Below, piece by piece: positions 6,046-13,895 of a stretch of 14,953 nt of DNA. Numbering within the stretch: position 1 is the first letter of the stretch; each line of letters opens with the position of its first letter. This stretch comes from G039029935 sp039029935 (GTDB taxonomy: Bacteria; Chloroflexota; Anaerolineae; Caldilineales; Caldilineaceae). The stretch is taken from NCBI GenBank assembly GCA_039029935.1, contig JBCCFC010000172.1, forward strand, positions 1 to 14,953. The letters are read 5' to 3'. The notes beneath the pieces are model-generated. The model did no database searches. It saw nothing but the letters and a program-made list of their open reading frames with translations, and was not told the origin of the DNA. A program made the position numbers and the translations under genes.

Positions 6046-9000
6046 CGTCTCTGTCAACGCATACTCAAATTCACCAACAGTGTTGGAACTTGCACCATCA
6101 CCACACTGATTGACCGTGCGTAGGCGATAGAAGTGATTGGTCGTGATGTCCTGTAAGGCTGGGCTGTTGTCATCTTCGCTGTTGCGGTTGCTCGGCAACG
6201 TGGACAACAACTCGCTGTCTGGGTCTCCCGCCATAAAGTACGGATAGGGGCTGCGCCATACCTCTACCTGCACACCATCGTTGAGGGCAGTCCAGAAGAG
6301 GCGAATGGTATCAAAGCCGACACGTCCAATACCTAAATCGGTGATGGGTTGGACATCGGTACAGGTCAACAGAGGTGGCGAGCCTGCCTCCCAATTGCTC
6401 GCGTCATTGCCATCAGCCAGCAAATTAATGCGCATGAGCGACGCCCCTGTGCCATCTGCCTCCACAGGCCAAGGCGGGTCATCGTCATAGGCAACGGTAT
6501 CCTCAATCAACATGGGCGTATAGGCCGGGCTACCATCCTGCGGCGTCACCAACGCATCGGCGCGTTGTAGCCTGAGCGTTGCCCCGCCATTATCCAACTT
6601 CACACCAACCACATCATTGTTTGTCCAAGGGCCATAGAGCGGCACATCTTCGTCGAGGTTATAGACTGAGCGGAAGATGGCTGCTTGCGTTGCGTTGGCA
6701 GGGTCAAAGCTGACCAGTACCAGCCGTTCCTGTGGAGCCAAACCCACACCTGCACTAAAGTCAAAATCAACCTCACCACGCATCCGCCAGTTTTCGAGTG
6801 TCTCTGTCACTGTCCCTGCATTGGTGATTTCGATAAACTCCAGATTTTCATCGGGATCGATGCCACCGGGATTATAGTGAATCTCGCTGATGACCACTGG
6901 CCCCACGCGAATGGCATTGTTGTTACTCTCGTTGTTTGCGCCCCACGTTGTCTGTACCAGCGGTTGGATATCACCTATTCCATTGGGCCAACGACCAAAC
7001 GACTCATTGGTGGCCGAGGCGGGGAATTCGACGCGATCCACAAAGCGCAGCAGATTGCCTGCACTGTCGGCTTCGAGCAAATAGACATCGTCCCCTTGGC
7101 TGGCGTTTAGCGCAAATTGGACAAGGCTGTTGGGATTGTTGATGTCGTTGAAATCAGTCTCATCGATCACCAAATAACTGTCAATCGCCAGCGTTGTGCC
7201 TTGCGGGAAGCGATATTTTTTGAACCCACCTGTATTTTCCTTGCTGGTATCGCTGACAAACCAGTTGGATAGGTCAATGGTGGTGCTGATGGTGTTATAA
7301 AACTCGATGGTATCCACAACGGGCGGCTCGCTGTTTGCCAACACTTCATTGATGACAATGCGGTTGTCTGGACCCAAGCCATCACGTCCCGGTGAACCAT
7401 GAAATTCGCTGGAGGGTTGCCAACTGCCGCTGTTCGCCAAAAAGGTATCAAGTTCCGGCTGTGTGTTGGGCATGTCGTTGATATTCTCAATCTCCAATGA
7501 ACTACCATTGCCATCGGCGCGACCCGGCCACGCACCACCATCATTGTAATCGACGGTAAATATCGCCACACCCGCCTCATCATGCACCGCAATCACCTCA
7601 CCGCCGTTGTTGAGCGCACCATTCCACTGACCTGCTACCAGCAAGTTTGGTTGATAGTAGGCCGATGCTGGATTCTGATAGCGGTCGCTGAATGCAGCTA
7701 TGTTCTCGACGACCACAAAATGTCCACCAGCAGGAACACTCATTAGCCCAAAGGTAAAGCTGACACCCTGTTTCAGCATCACATCGGTGAGGTCGATAGC
7801 TGCGTTGCTGATATTCTTGAACTCGATAAACTCGGTTTCATCGGAGCCATCAGGGTTGTAGTGAATCTCGGTGATACGCAGGTTGTCAATGCTGGCCTGG
7901 GGATTGACATGGAACGTATTGACCGTCATCGGTCCCCATGTCCCATTTTTGAGTGGTCGTGCGCTGAGTACCGTTGCCTGTGTCAGATTGATGGGGCCTG
8001 TGTATTGGCTGGCGGTCGGCGCAACCGCACCACCGGGCTGTCTGGGGTCGCTGCCATCGGTCGTGTAGAAAACGAGGCTGTTGCTATTGGGGTCGTTGAT
8101 GGTCACTTGAATATTGCCACTGTTGCTGACCCAACCGCCATCGGGTGTAAAGGTGAGCGGCTCAACCGGGAAATAGCCACGATTACGCAGTTGTTGTAAC
8201 ACGGTAGGGCTACGTTGGCCGACAAAGGTCGAGCGCGAATTCATATAGTTGAGCCATGTATTGGGCAGATTGGGATCATTAATCCAGCGTGCGGTTTCAG
8301 CCAAAATACTTTGTCCAATCACGCCACGCCATTCATCAAAACGCCCTTGCGCCCCGGCTGTGGTCAACGCACCAGAGAACTCGCCATGTGAGAAGAAGGC
8401 ATTGGCAATGCGGTCTGCCACCAACACACGAAAATCTGCGTTGCCCGAATCCCACAAGCTGTCAAAAATACCATGCAACCCACCCCAGCCTGTCAGGTCT
8501 TCATTGGGCAACGTCCCCCAGAGATTGTAGTAAATCACAGGGTTGAACACACCATCGGGGTCAACAGAGTCGATAAGATAGCCACCCTCGGTTGCAGCAT
8601 CACTTGGACCTGCGGCACGGTATTCATTTTCATAGCGCAAGAACCCACGCACCAACCACTGGTCCAGATAGTCCGAAAGATTGAGACGGTCTTTGACATA
8701 GCCATAGTTGTTGGCGTTGTCGATGATGCCTTGCCATGTTGCGCCTGTGCCATCGACCAGCGAGTAGGTGTTGCCATTCTGCCGATTGGTCGATTTGACG
8801 GCCTCATAATCTGCATCATCCCCTGTGCCGTAGGCGGCGGCAAAGTCACCATCCATCTTCTCGTTGACATGGAACTGTCCCCAATACGTGCCATTAATAT
8901 ACATGTGGACATAAAATCCATGTGGGACAAGGCTACCCATGTCAAGGCGTGTATCGGCGACCCAACGACGACCGATATAGGTCGCCCGTTCACGCGCTCC

Positions 9001-10287
9001 CATCGTGTTGATGGAATTATAGAACTGGTCGCCATGTCCACCAGAGCGTAGGTCAATCGTGTCAAATTTTTCGGCGGGCGTATAGGTTCCCTGCCCCCAA
9101 TCGGCAAAAAGCGGCCACTTGAGGTCCGGTGCCCCATACTCAGAATCAAAGAAGAGACGCATACTGTGCTTGTCATAGTTGATGCTCACATTGCCATATT
9201 TGCGGATGCCCGAATTGACCTGAAATCCCTTGGTTATATTCTCCTGCGCATCAGGGTAAATCAACTCGACAGAGGTCTGCACAATCGGCACATCTTGATT
9301 CCAATAGTCACCTGCCAGCGGAAAGTGTGGCGAGGCCAATGAGATGCTCGGCAGAGCCAACAGCGCATCGTCCATTTGGCTTTGATATTGATTGACGACC
9401 GACTGATTCATGGTCGATTGATTCATGACATCATTGACAAAGATATAGGTATGCGTGGCCACAGGCGAGGTATGGCTGTTGGTGTAGGCGATAAAGCGTA
9501 AGGTAGTTGTGCTGTTGATGGTTAAGGGACTGTTGTAGATTGTGCCGTGACTGGATGATGGTGTATTACCATTGGTCGTGTAGCGAATGGTTGCGCCCGG
9601 AGAGGCTGAAAGCGTCACCGTTTGTGCGCTGTCATAAAAGCCACGACCAACATCGGCAGCGGGCAGCGCAAGCTTATAAATTTGGCTTCCTGTACCGTTG
9701 ACCCCGCCCGGTGTGGCTGGCGAGAAGTAGACTTGGCTATTGGTGTTGTCAATCCCAAAGGAGACATTCGTATATTGCTCTGGGTATGCAGGCGCGAACT
9801 CATTGGCAATGGTTGTCCCATCTGGATGCACAAGTGCAAGATATTCACCACCGCTCTGAAGCTTAAAGTTGGTGTGTAGCTCAAACCCCGGTGTATCTTG
9901 ATTTTTGCTCGATGCAAAGACAACCACATACCCATTCGCAGGTACAATGGTGGTAGGAAACTGCCATTTCGTTAGGTTCGATTGATCATCCGTCAGAAAC
10001 CAGCCATCTAAATCAAGTGGGGAGGCCGACAGGTTCCTAACTTCGATCCAATCCGAACTGTCTCCATCCTGATCATAGAGTGTACTGTTGTTGGCCGCCA
10101 TAAATTCGGAGATGATGGCATCGCTCATGGTTACGCCTGTTGGGAATACTGCATCATTACTCTGGGTGGCGGCTGATACAATACTTGTTAGATGATTGAA
10201 TGGCTGCAGTGGTAAGAGTGCGATGAAAAGTGCATTGGCAAGCAGACTAAAAACAACACGCCCACAGAGACGGCTGGTACTACGCAT
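5449..10287 (-). CDS. Giant secreted mosaic protein: lamin-tail, chitobiase-like and CotH kinase domains
   Basis: A 1612-residue protein from ATG 10287, which has AAAGG about 10 bases upstream; a GTG 48 bases further up is less likely. Residues 1-40 form a signal peptide (basic start, then LLANALFIALLPL). Domains in order: lamin-tail (about 55-160), chitobiase/FN3-like with YTTNGNTP (218-284), CotH kinase (about 335-700, with NGTYWGQFHVNEKMDGDF at 465-482 matching the CotH core), second chitobiase-like domain with YTTDGSDPR (711-794), three more lamin-tail domains (about 800-920, 972-1090 and 1130-1275, two containing EIHYNP), an FN3-like segment (1309-1410), and two copies of a C-terminal module (1414-1510 and 1524-1612). 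CotH domains can phosphorylate proteins; lamin-tail and chitobiase-like domains are often seen on secreted bacterial proteins. No cell-wall anchor or sorting tail is evident. Its partner and substrate are unknown. Transcribed alone. Confidence 0.88.
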   Translation of the reverse strand: MRSTSRLCGRVVFSLLANALFIALLPLQPFNHLTSIVSAATQSNDAVFPTGVTMSDAIISEFMAANNSTLYDQDGDSSDWIEVRNLSASPLDLDGWFLTDDQSNLTKWQFPTTIVPANGYVVVFASSKNQDTPGFELHTNFKLQSGGEYLALVHPDGTTIANEFAPAYPEQYTNVSFGIDNTNSQVYFSPATPGGVNGTGSQIYKLALPAADVGRGFYDSAQTVTLSASPGATIRYTTNGNTPSSSHGTIYNSPLTINSTTTLRFIAYTNSHTSPVATHTYIFVNDVMNQSTMNQSVVNQYQSQMDDALLALPSISLASPHFPLAGDYWNQDVPIVQTSVELIYPDAQENITKGFQVNSGIRKYGNVSINYDKHSMRLFFDSEYGAPDLKWPLFADWGQGTYTPAEKFDTIDLRSGGHGDQFYNSINTMGARERATYIGRRWVADTRLDMGSLVPHGFYVHMYINGTYWGQFHVNEKMDGDFAAAYGTGDDADYEAVKSTNRQNGNTYSLVDGTGATWQGIIDNANNYGYVKDRLNLSDYLDQWLVRGFLRYENEYRAAGPSDAATEGGYLIDSVDPDGVFNPVIYYNLWGTLPNEDLTGWGGLHGIFDSLWDSGNADFRVLVADRIANAFFSHGEFSGALTTAGAQGRFDEWRGVIGQSILAETARWINDPNLPNTWLNYMNSRSTFVGQRSPTVLQQLRNRGYFPVEPLTFTPDGGWVSNSGNIQVTINDPNSNSLVFYTTDGSDPRQPGGAVAPTASQYTGPINLTQATVLSARPLKNGTWGPMTVNTFHVNPQASIDNLRITEIHYNPDGSDETEFIEFKNISNAAIDLTDVMLKQGVSFTFGLMSVPAGGHFVVVENIAAFSDRYQNPASAYYQPNLLVAGQWNGALNNGGEVIAVHDEAGVAIFTVDYNDGGAWPGRADGNGSSLEIENINDMPNTQPELDTFLANSGSWQPSSEFHGSPGRDGLGPDNRIVINEVLANSEPPVVDTIEFYNTISTTIDLSNWFVSDTSKENTGGFKKYRFPQGTTLAIDSYLVIDETDFNDINNPNSLVQFALNASQGDDVYLLEADSAGNLLRFVDRVEFPASATNESFGRWPNGIGDIQPLVQTTWGANNESNNNAIRVGPVVISEIHYNPGGIDPDENLEFIEITNAGTVTETLENWRMRGEVDFDFSAGVGLAPQERLVLVSFDPANATQAAIFRSVYNLDEDVPLYGPWTNNDVVGVKLDNGGATLRLQRADALVTPQDGSPAYTPMLIEDTVAYDDDPPWPVEADGTGASLMRINLLADGNDASNWEAGSPPLLTCTDVQPITDLGIGRVGFDTIRLFWTALNDGVQVEVWRSPYPYFMAGDPDSELLSTLPSNRNSEDDNSPALQDITTNHFYRLRTVNQCGDGASSNTVGEFEYALTETGSSDFNWVGLPLIVDGINASSDLVTHITNNTSQNGVGVNPNVEAVEQWNPASQSYDSYLPALPFLGDISIIVGRVYRVTSDLPGDPTQTAIWTLLGEVPDVSVFTQQLYATGSTNYNWVMLPLNAHDLSMSSMLLDDVQASSVPTVTTAGLDRWNAAAQSMDSYIPDFFLPDIPTQTGHAYRVSLDDGVAPGMVAEWE

Positions 10288-10362
10288 AAACACCTTACCT
10301 TTATCTAGTTCTTGTCTGTACTCTGTAAATATCACAGTAAATGTTACAAGACAGGTGACGTA

Positions 10363-10391
10363 AGTATACTGAACCCCGTTCCCGTAATCAA
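10363..10391 (-). promoter_or_regulatory. Sigma70-type promoter of the giant CotH gene
   Basis: On the minus strand TTGATT (10391-10386), 17 bases, then TATACT (10368-10363). The predicted start is near 10356, giving a leader of about 70 bases before ATG 10287. The -10 box is the same TATACT as in the promoters at 4336-4341 and 12326-12331. Confidence 0.6.
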
Positions 10392-10431
10392 GGTCAATGG
10401 ACTGTCAGTTTGCTTGCAGTCAACCTACGAC

Positions 10432-10508
10432 GTTCATATCAAAAAGTGTGTGGGCCGATGATTTTACCGATAGGTAATTATCATGTTTGCACACTTTTTG
10501 ATATGAAC
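10432..10508. repeat. 77-base element with perfect 19-bp inverted ends
   Basis: Bases 10432-10450 are the exact reverse complement of 10490-10508. The 39-base interior has a second nested hairpin, ATGATTTTACC and GGTAATTATCAT around GATA, with a small bulge. No target-site duplication is obvious in the flanks. It lies between two divergent promoters, 41 bases from one -35 and 19 from the other. It could be a miniature inverted-repeat element, a regulatory cruciform or a pair of operator sites. No U-tract marks it as a terminator. Confidence 0.8.
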
Positions 10509-10526
10509 CAACTATGATCGTATAGT

Positions 10527-10555
10527 TTGTTGATTGAATGGAGTAGGCTTATAGT
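10527..10555 (+). promoter_or_regulatory. Probable promoter of the phosphoesterase gene
   Basis: TTGTTG at 10527-10532, a 17-base spacer and TATAGT at 10550-10555. The predicted start is near 10562, so the leader is about 95 bases and includes the hairpin at 10582-10631. Confidence 0.5.
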
Positions 10556-10581
10556 GAAGTGAAATTTTGAGGTCATTAGAT

Positions 10582-10631
10582 TTGGTCCAATGGGTTTCAA
10601 TTTTTCCAAACTTAAAAACCTATTGGACCAA
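10582..10631 (+). promoter_or_regulatory. Leader hairpin with TTGGTCCAA-type arms
   Basis: TTGGTCCAATGGGTTT (10582-10597) pairs with 10616-10631 over 16 positions with one G-T pair, around an 18-base loop. The outer 9 bases of each arm (TTGGTCCAA and TTGGACCAA) are themselves near-palindromes, so each arm could also bind a dimeric regulator; a TGGTCCA-like core recalls GntR/FadR sites, but that is a guess. The ribosome-binding site AGGAG (10645-10649) follows 13 bases later, so the stem does not cover it. Confidence 0.55.
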
Positions 10632-10656
10632 TCTTACACACAACAGGAGACAACAA

Positions 10657-11466
10657 ATGCGAGTTGCACTACTATCAGACATTCATGCCAATTCAATTGC
10701 CCTGGACGCCGTGTTGCAGGATATTGAAGCACAGGGAGGTGCTAGCCATTACTGGATATTGGGCGACATGGTGCCGCTTGGTCCCGACCCTCTTGGCGTG
10801 ATTGAACGGCTGATGCCATTGCCCAATGTGCAGTTTATTCATGGCAATGGCGACCGCTATACCTGGACTGGCGACCGCCCTACGCCAACACTCGAACAGG
10901 CCAAAGCCGATCCCGATAAAGTGGTCATCTATGGTGAAGTGATGGGGACATTCCCGTGGACACAGGGAATGCTCACGGCGGCAGGTTGGTTTGAATGGTT
11001 GGGGACATTGCCGTTAGAGATGCGTCATACATTGCCCGATGGCACACGGTTTCTAGGCGTCCACGCCTCTCCGGGGTCAGATGACAGTGAAGGCATTCAC
11101 CCAGCGTTAAACCATGATGAAATTTATGAACTGGTCAAAGATTGTGATGCGGACTTGATCTGTGTGGGTCATACACACATGCCACTAAGTAAGCGTGTTG
11201 GTCCGCCAGAGAATCAGAAACATGTGGTGAATCTGGGCAGCATCAGCAATGGTGTACAACCCGATATTCGTGCCAGCTATGTGTTGCTGGATGCGGATGA
11301 GCAGGGTTATACGATTATACATCGACGCGTGGCATATGACTACGAGGCTGTGATTGCACAGATGGAGCGGCTGAAGTATCCAAGTACGCGGTATTTGACG
11401 GAGAATATGCGTGGGTTGAGGGTGCATCGGAATTATCGTCCGGGAGCGATAGAAATCGAGATTTGA
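10657..11466 (+). CDS. Calcineurin-like metallophosphoesterase
   Basis: A 269-residue cytosolic phosphoesterase of the YfcE/COG0639 type. The metal-binding motifs are in the family order: SDIH (Asp8, His10), GDMV (Asp37), GNGD (Asn64, Asp66; GNHD or GNCD is more usual), His136 in GVHASPG, and GHTH (His172, His174). These enzymes cleave phosphomonoesters or phosphodiesters with two metal ions; the physiological substrate is unknown. The start is ATG 10657, because AGGAG lies 7 bases upstream and similarity to the family begins at this Met. An upstream in-frame TTG at 10567 would place the leader hairpin in the coding region and is rejected. The C-terminal region (about 180-269) is a beta-rich cap with LGSISNG, common in family members. 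The gene is followed by the sulfotransferase-like gene 120 bases later on the same strand; they may or may not be co-transcribed. Confidence 0.92.
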   Translation: MRVALLSDIHANSIALDAVLQDIEAQGGASHYWILGDMVPLGPDPLGVIERLMPLPNVQFIHGNGDRYTWTGDRPTPTLEQAKADPDKVVIYGEVMGTFPWTQGMLTAAGWFEWLGTLPLEMRHTLPDGTRFLGVHASPGSDDSEGIHPALNHDEIYELVKDCDADLICVGHTHMPLSKRVGPPENQKHVVNLGSISNGVQPDIRASYVLLDADEQGYTIIHRRVAYDYEAVIAQMERLKYPSTRYLTENMRGLRVHRNYRPGAIEIEI

Positions 11467-11586
11467 CTTTATCGGCAGCATCTAAAGCCGTCAGTGGGAA
11501 CTTCTCATCAAAATTTGTACGTTGAATAGATATGTCACGTTGATAGATGGGCATAATCTATCTGTACTACTGAAAGGATGTTTTTG

Positions 11587-12273
11587 ATGAAAATCATTGG
11601 CGCGGGATTCCCCCGCACTGGCACAATGTCAATGCAGGCGGCACTCAACCACCTTGGCTATCCATGTTACCATATGGAAATTGTGGCGCGTAACGTAAGT
11701 CACTTACAGGCTTGGGATGATTTTTTTACAGGGTGTGCTGCAATGGACTGGCAAACGCTCTTTCAGAATTATGAGGCAACTGTCGATGCGCCCGCCTGTT
11801 TCTATTATGAAGAACTGATGCACATGTATCCTGATGCCAAAGTGATTCTGATGGTGCGAGACTCTGAACGTTGGTATGCCAGCTTTATGACGCTTGTGCG
11901 TACAATACAATTTTTGCGTACAGTCGGATATGTCGTCCCGCCATTAGGCCGCTTTCTAAACTTTGTAACGAGACTACACGACCGCTATATGGTCGAACCG
12001 GAGATACAAGACAAAGCACAAGTCATCGAGGCATTCAATCAGCATAATGAGGTTGTGCAGCGGTTGGTCCCCAAAGAACGACTGCTGGTCTTCCACGTGA
12101 AGGATGGCTGGGAGCCGCTATGCGCGTTCCTCGGTTGTGAAGTTCCACAGGATACGCCCTTTCCACACCTCAACGCTGGTGATGCAACGGTTAAGGCCAA
12201 ACTGCATGAGATATTTATGACAGGCCCTTTTCGGGGCATTGCCCAAAGATTTAGGCGTTCGTCTAACGAGTAG
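11587..12273 (+). CDS. Sulfotransferase-family protein (Sulfotransfer_4-like)
   Basis: A 228-residue protein that begins with the 5'-phosphosulfate-binding loop GAGFPRTGTMSM (5-16), has the core segment DAPACFYYEELMHMYPDAKVIL (67-88) and the 3'-phosphate motif VRDSERWYASF (90-100), and ends with a WEPLCAFLG motif (175-183). This pattern matches the bacterial and fungal Sulfotransfer_4 family, predicted to use PAPS as sulfate donor; few members have known acceptors. The start is ATG 11587, since GAAAGG (11572-11577) is spaced correctly for it. The ATG at 11578 would sit directly on that site. The protein lacks a signal peptide. A 7-bp inverted repeat (11542-11548 and 11556-11562) lies upstream. 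No sulfation pathway gene is nearby, so the acceptor cannot be inferred. Confidence 0.88.
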   Translation: MKIIGAGFPRTGTMSMQAALNHLGYPCYHMEIVARNVSHLQAWDDFFTGCAAMDWQTLFQNYEATVDAPACFYYEELMHMYPDAKVILMVRDSERWYASFMTLVRTIQFLRTVGYVVPPLGRFLNFVTRLHDRYMVEPEIQDKAQVIEAFNQHNEVVQRLVPKERLLVFHVKDGWEPLCAFLGCEVPQDTPFPHLNAGDATVKAKLHEIFMTGPFRGIAQRFRRSSNE

Positions 12274-12322
12274 ATAGCTGGACTTTCAGCACAAAACAAA
12301 TTCAATAACTTCTTTGGGCTTC

Positions 12323-12331
12323 TGCTATACT
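12323..12331 (+). promoter_or_regulatory. Extended -10 promoter before the ATPase gene
   Basis: TGCTATACT at 12323-12331 is a TG-extended -10 like that at 4333-4341. No good -35 is present at 17 bases. It would give a leader of about 65 bases before ATG 12402. It suggests the ATPase pair is expressed separately from the sulfotransferase gene. Confidence 0.45.
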
Positions 12332-12401
12332 TCTCAGACCATGGCAAGTAATAGCGTTGATGATATTGCATAGGTATTGTGATTGGTAAGGAATTTGTTT
12401 T

Positions 12402-13862
12402 ATGTTGACAAGGCTAAAAGTTTCGGGTTTTAAGAATTTAGTAGATGTCGATGTTCGTTTTGGGGCGTTTACCTGTATCGCTGGCTCCAATGCGGTTGGC
12501 AAATCAAATCTCTTTGATGCCATTCATTTTCTGGGACATCTGTCCGAGAAAACATTTTTGGAAGCTGCGTTGGCAATTCGTTCTGACGAGCAAGATAGCG
12601 ATATCCGTAGTATTGTGCAGCGAATTGGTGATGTTTACGCTGAATGCATGTCATTTGAGGCCGGGATGCTCATCCCAACACAGGGTGAAGATGAGTTGGG
12701 CCAGATACTTGAAGCAAGCGCAACATTGGTACGCTATACAGTAAAGCTGCGTTACCGAACTGAATGGCAATTACCATTGACAAGCCCTTTTGAGTTGGTT
12801 GAAGAAACCCTTGAAGCGATTGGGCTAGAAAATGCTGCTGAATTCCTAAAATTTCCCTATGATAGCGATCAGTGGCTTCCCTCCGTGTCGCGGGGCGGGC
12901 AGGCAAAATCACTGATATCAACTAAACGTAACAATCGACAATCAACGATTCACGTCAACACAAACGAGCTAACTGGAGAACGGCAGAGATTAGACGCATC
13001 TGGGCTCCCTCGAACTGTTCTATCAACACACTATACTGCCAGCAACCCAACCGCCTTAATTGTGCGCAAAGAGATGAGCAGTTGGATGCTCTTACAGTTT
13101 GAAACATCTGCACTGCGTCGACCAGACCGTTTTGCCACATTAGCAACGCCAGGACTCCTTGCCAATGGCGCGCATTTACCCGCAACCCTCTATCATTTGG
13201 CACACGTTGATGCATTCAATGGTGTGTCTACGGAAGGGCTGCACGAATCCCCCATCATTTATAGTCAAATTGCTGGTCGGCTCTCTGAATTGATCAACGG
13301 TGTACAGGCAATTCAGATTGATCGAGATGAAGCGCGTCAGCTACTCACGCTTCATCTGATGGAAAAAGATAGGATTTCCTATCCTGCACATTCTCTGTCA
13401 GATGGCACATTGCGGTTCTTGGCGCTTTCGGTGATAGAAATGGACCCATCTGTACGTGGGCTGATTTGTATTGAGGAACCAGAAACGGGCATTCATCCAA
13501 GCCGTATTCCCGCAATGCTGCGTCTTCTACAGGATATTGCCTGTGACACGACGTTTCCTGTTGATGAAGATAACCCACTACGACAGGTGATCATCAATAC
13601 GCACTCCCCGTTTGTGGTGAGCCAAGTACCCGATGATAGCTTATTGGTTGCCCTGCCTATAGAACGGATTGAAAATGGGAACCGATTCCAAGGGGTACGT
13701 TTTGAATGGTTGGCCGATACATGGCGTACAGCGACGTCGTCTGAGATACGACCGATTGCACGGGGTAAGCTCTTAGATTATCTCACCTTCAAAGCAGAAA
13801 AAGACGCTGATATGACTTCCCGACGTGTTATGGACAGAGATGATCTGCAATTTATATTTTAG
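12402..13862 (+). CDS. RecF/OLD-like AAA ATPase (AAA_21/COG4637 type)
   Basis: A 486-residue ABC-class ATPase of the type found in OLD-like systems and COG4637. The N-terminus LTRLKVSGFKNLVDVDVRFG is the usual first strand. Walker A GSNAVGKS is at 28-35, the signature-like LSDGTLRFL at 332-340, Walker B LICIEEPE at 354-361 with catalytic-type Glu358/Glu359, and the switch His401 in NTHSPF. Residues 45-330 form a large insertion with no coiled coil obvious by eye. There is no C-terminal TOPRIM domain in this chain; the next gene supplies a TOPRIM-like protein. ATG 12402 has AAGGA at 12388-12392. Such ATPases sense or move on DNA and switch on partner nucleases. A companion role here is inferred from gene order and not from direct evidence. 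Confidence 0.9.
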   Translation: MLTRLKVSGFKNLVDVDVRFGAFTCIAGSNAVGKSNLFDAIHFLGHLSEKTFLEAALAIRSDEQDSDIRSIVQRIGDVYAECMSFEAGMLIPTQGEDELGQILEASATLVRYTVKLRYRTEWQLPLTSPFELVEETLEAIGLENAAEFLKFPYDSDQWLPSVSRGGQAKSLISTKRNNRQSTIHVNTNELTGERQRLDASGLPRTVLSTHYTASNPTALIVRKEMSSWMLLQFETSALRRPDRFATLATPGLLANGAHLPATLYHLAHVDAFNGVSTEGLHESPIIYSQIAGRLSELINGVQAIQIDRDEARQLLTLHLMEKDRISYPAHSLSDGTLRFLALSVIEMDPSVRGLICIEEPETGIHPSRIPAMLRLLQDIACDTTFPVDEDNPLRQVIINTHSPFVVSQVPDDSLLVALPIERIENGNRFQGVRFEWLADTWRTATSSEIRPIARGKLLDYLTFKAEKDADMTSRRVMDRDDLQFIF

Positions 13863-13895
13863 ATCAGAAAACAATGAAGAAGACAACGCACAATC

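Larger units (their letters stand above)
10288..10656. other. Divergent intergenic region, 369 bases
   Basis: This separates the CotH gene from the phosphoesterase gene. From left to right it holds the CotH leader and promoter (10363-10391), a 77-base inverted-repeat element (10432-10508), the phosphoesterase promoter (10527-10555) and a leader hairpin (10582-10631). I see no small gene or known RNA. Confidence 0.7.

Noticed and set aside
10288..10335. N-terminal extension of the CotH protein from GTG 10335
   Set aside because: It would add 16 charged residues before the signal peptide, and ATG 10287 has its own AAAGG site.
10432..10508. Rho-independent terminator
   Set aside because: No gene ends into it from either side, and no T-run follows either arm outside the stem.
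10567..10656. Upstream TTG start for the phosphoesterase
   Set aside because: It would translate the leader hairpin, and the family similarity and AGGAG site point to ATG 10657.
11542..11562. Inverted repeat GATAGAT / ATCTATC before the sulfotransferase-family gene
   Set aside because: Seven-base arms could be chance, and no promoter is clear beside it; mentioned only in the gene entry.
11578..11586. ATG 11578 as start of the sulfotransferase-family gene
   Set aside because: The GAAAGG site touches it, leaving no spacing; ATG 11587 fits.
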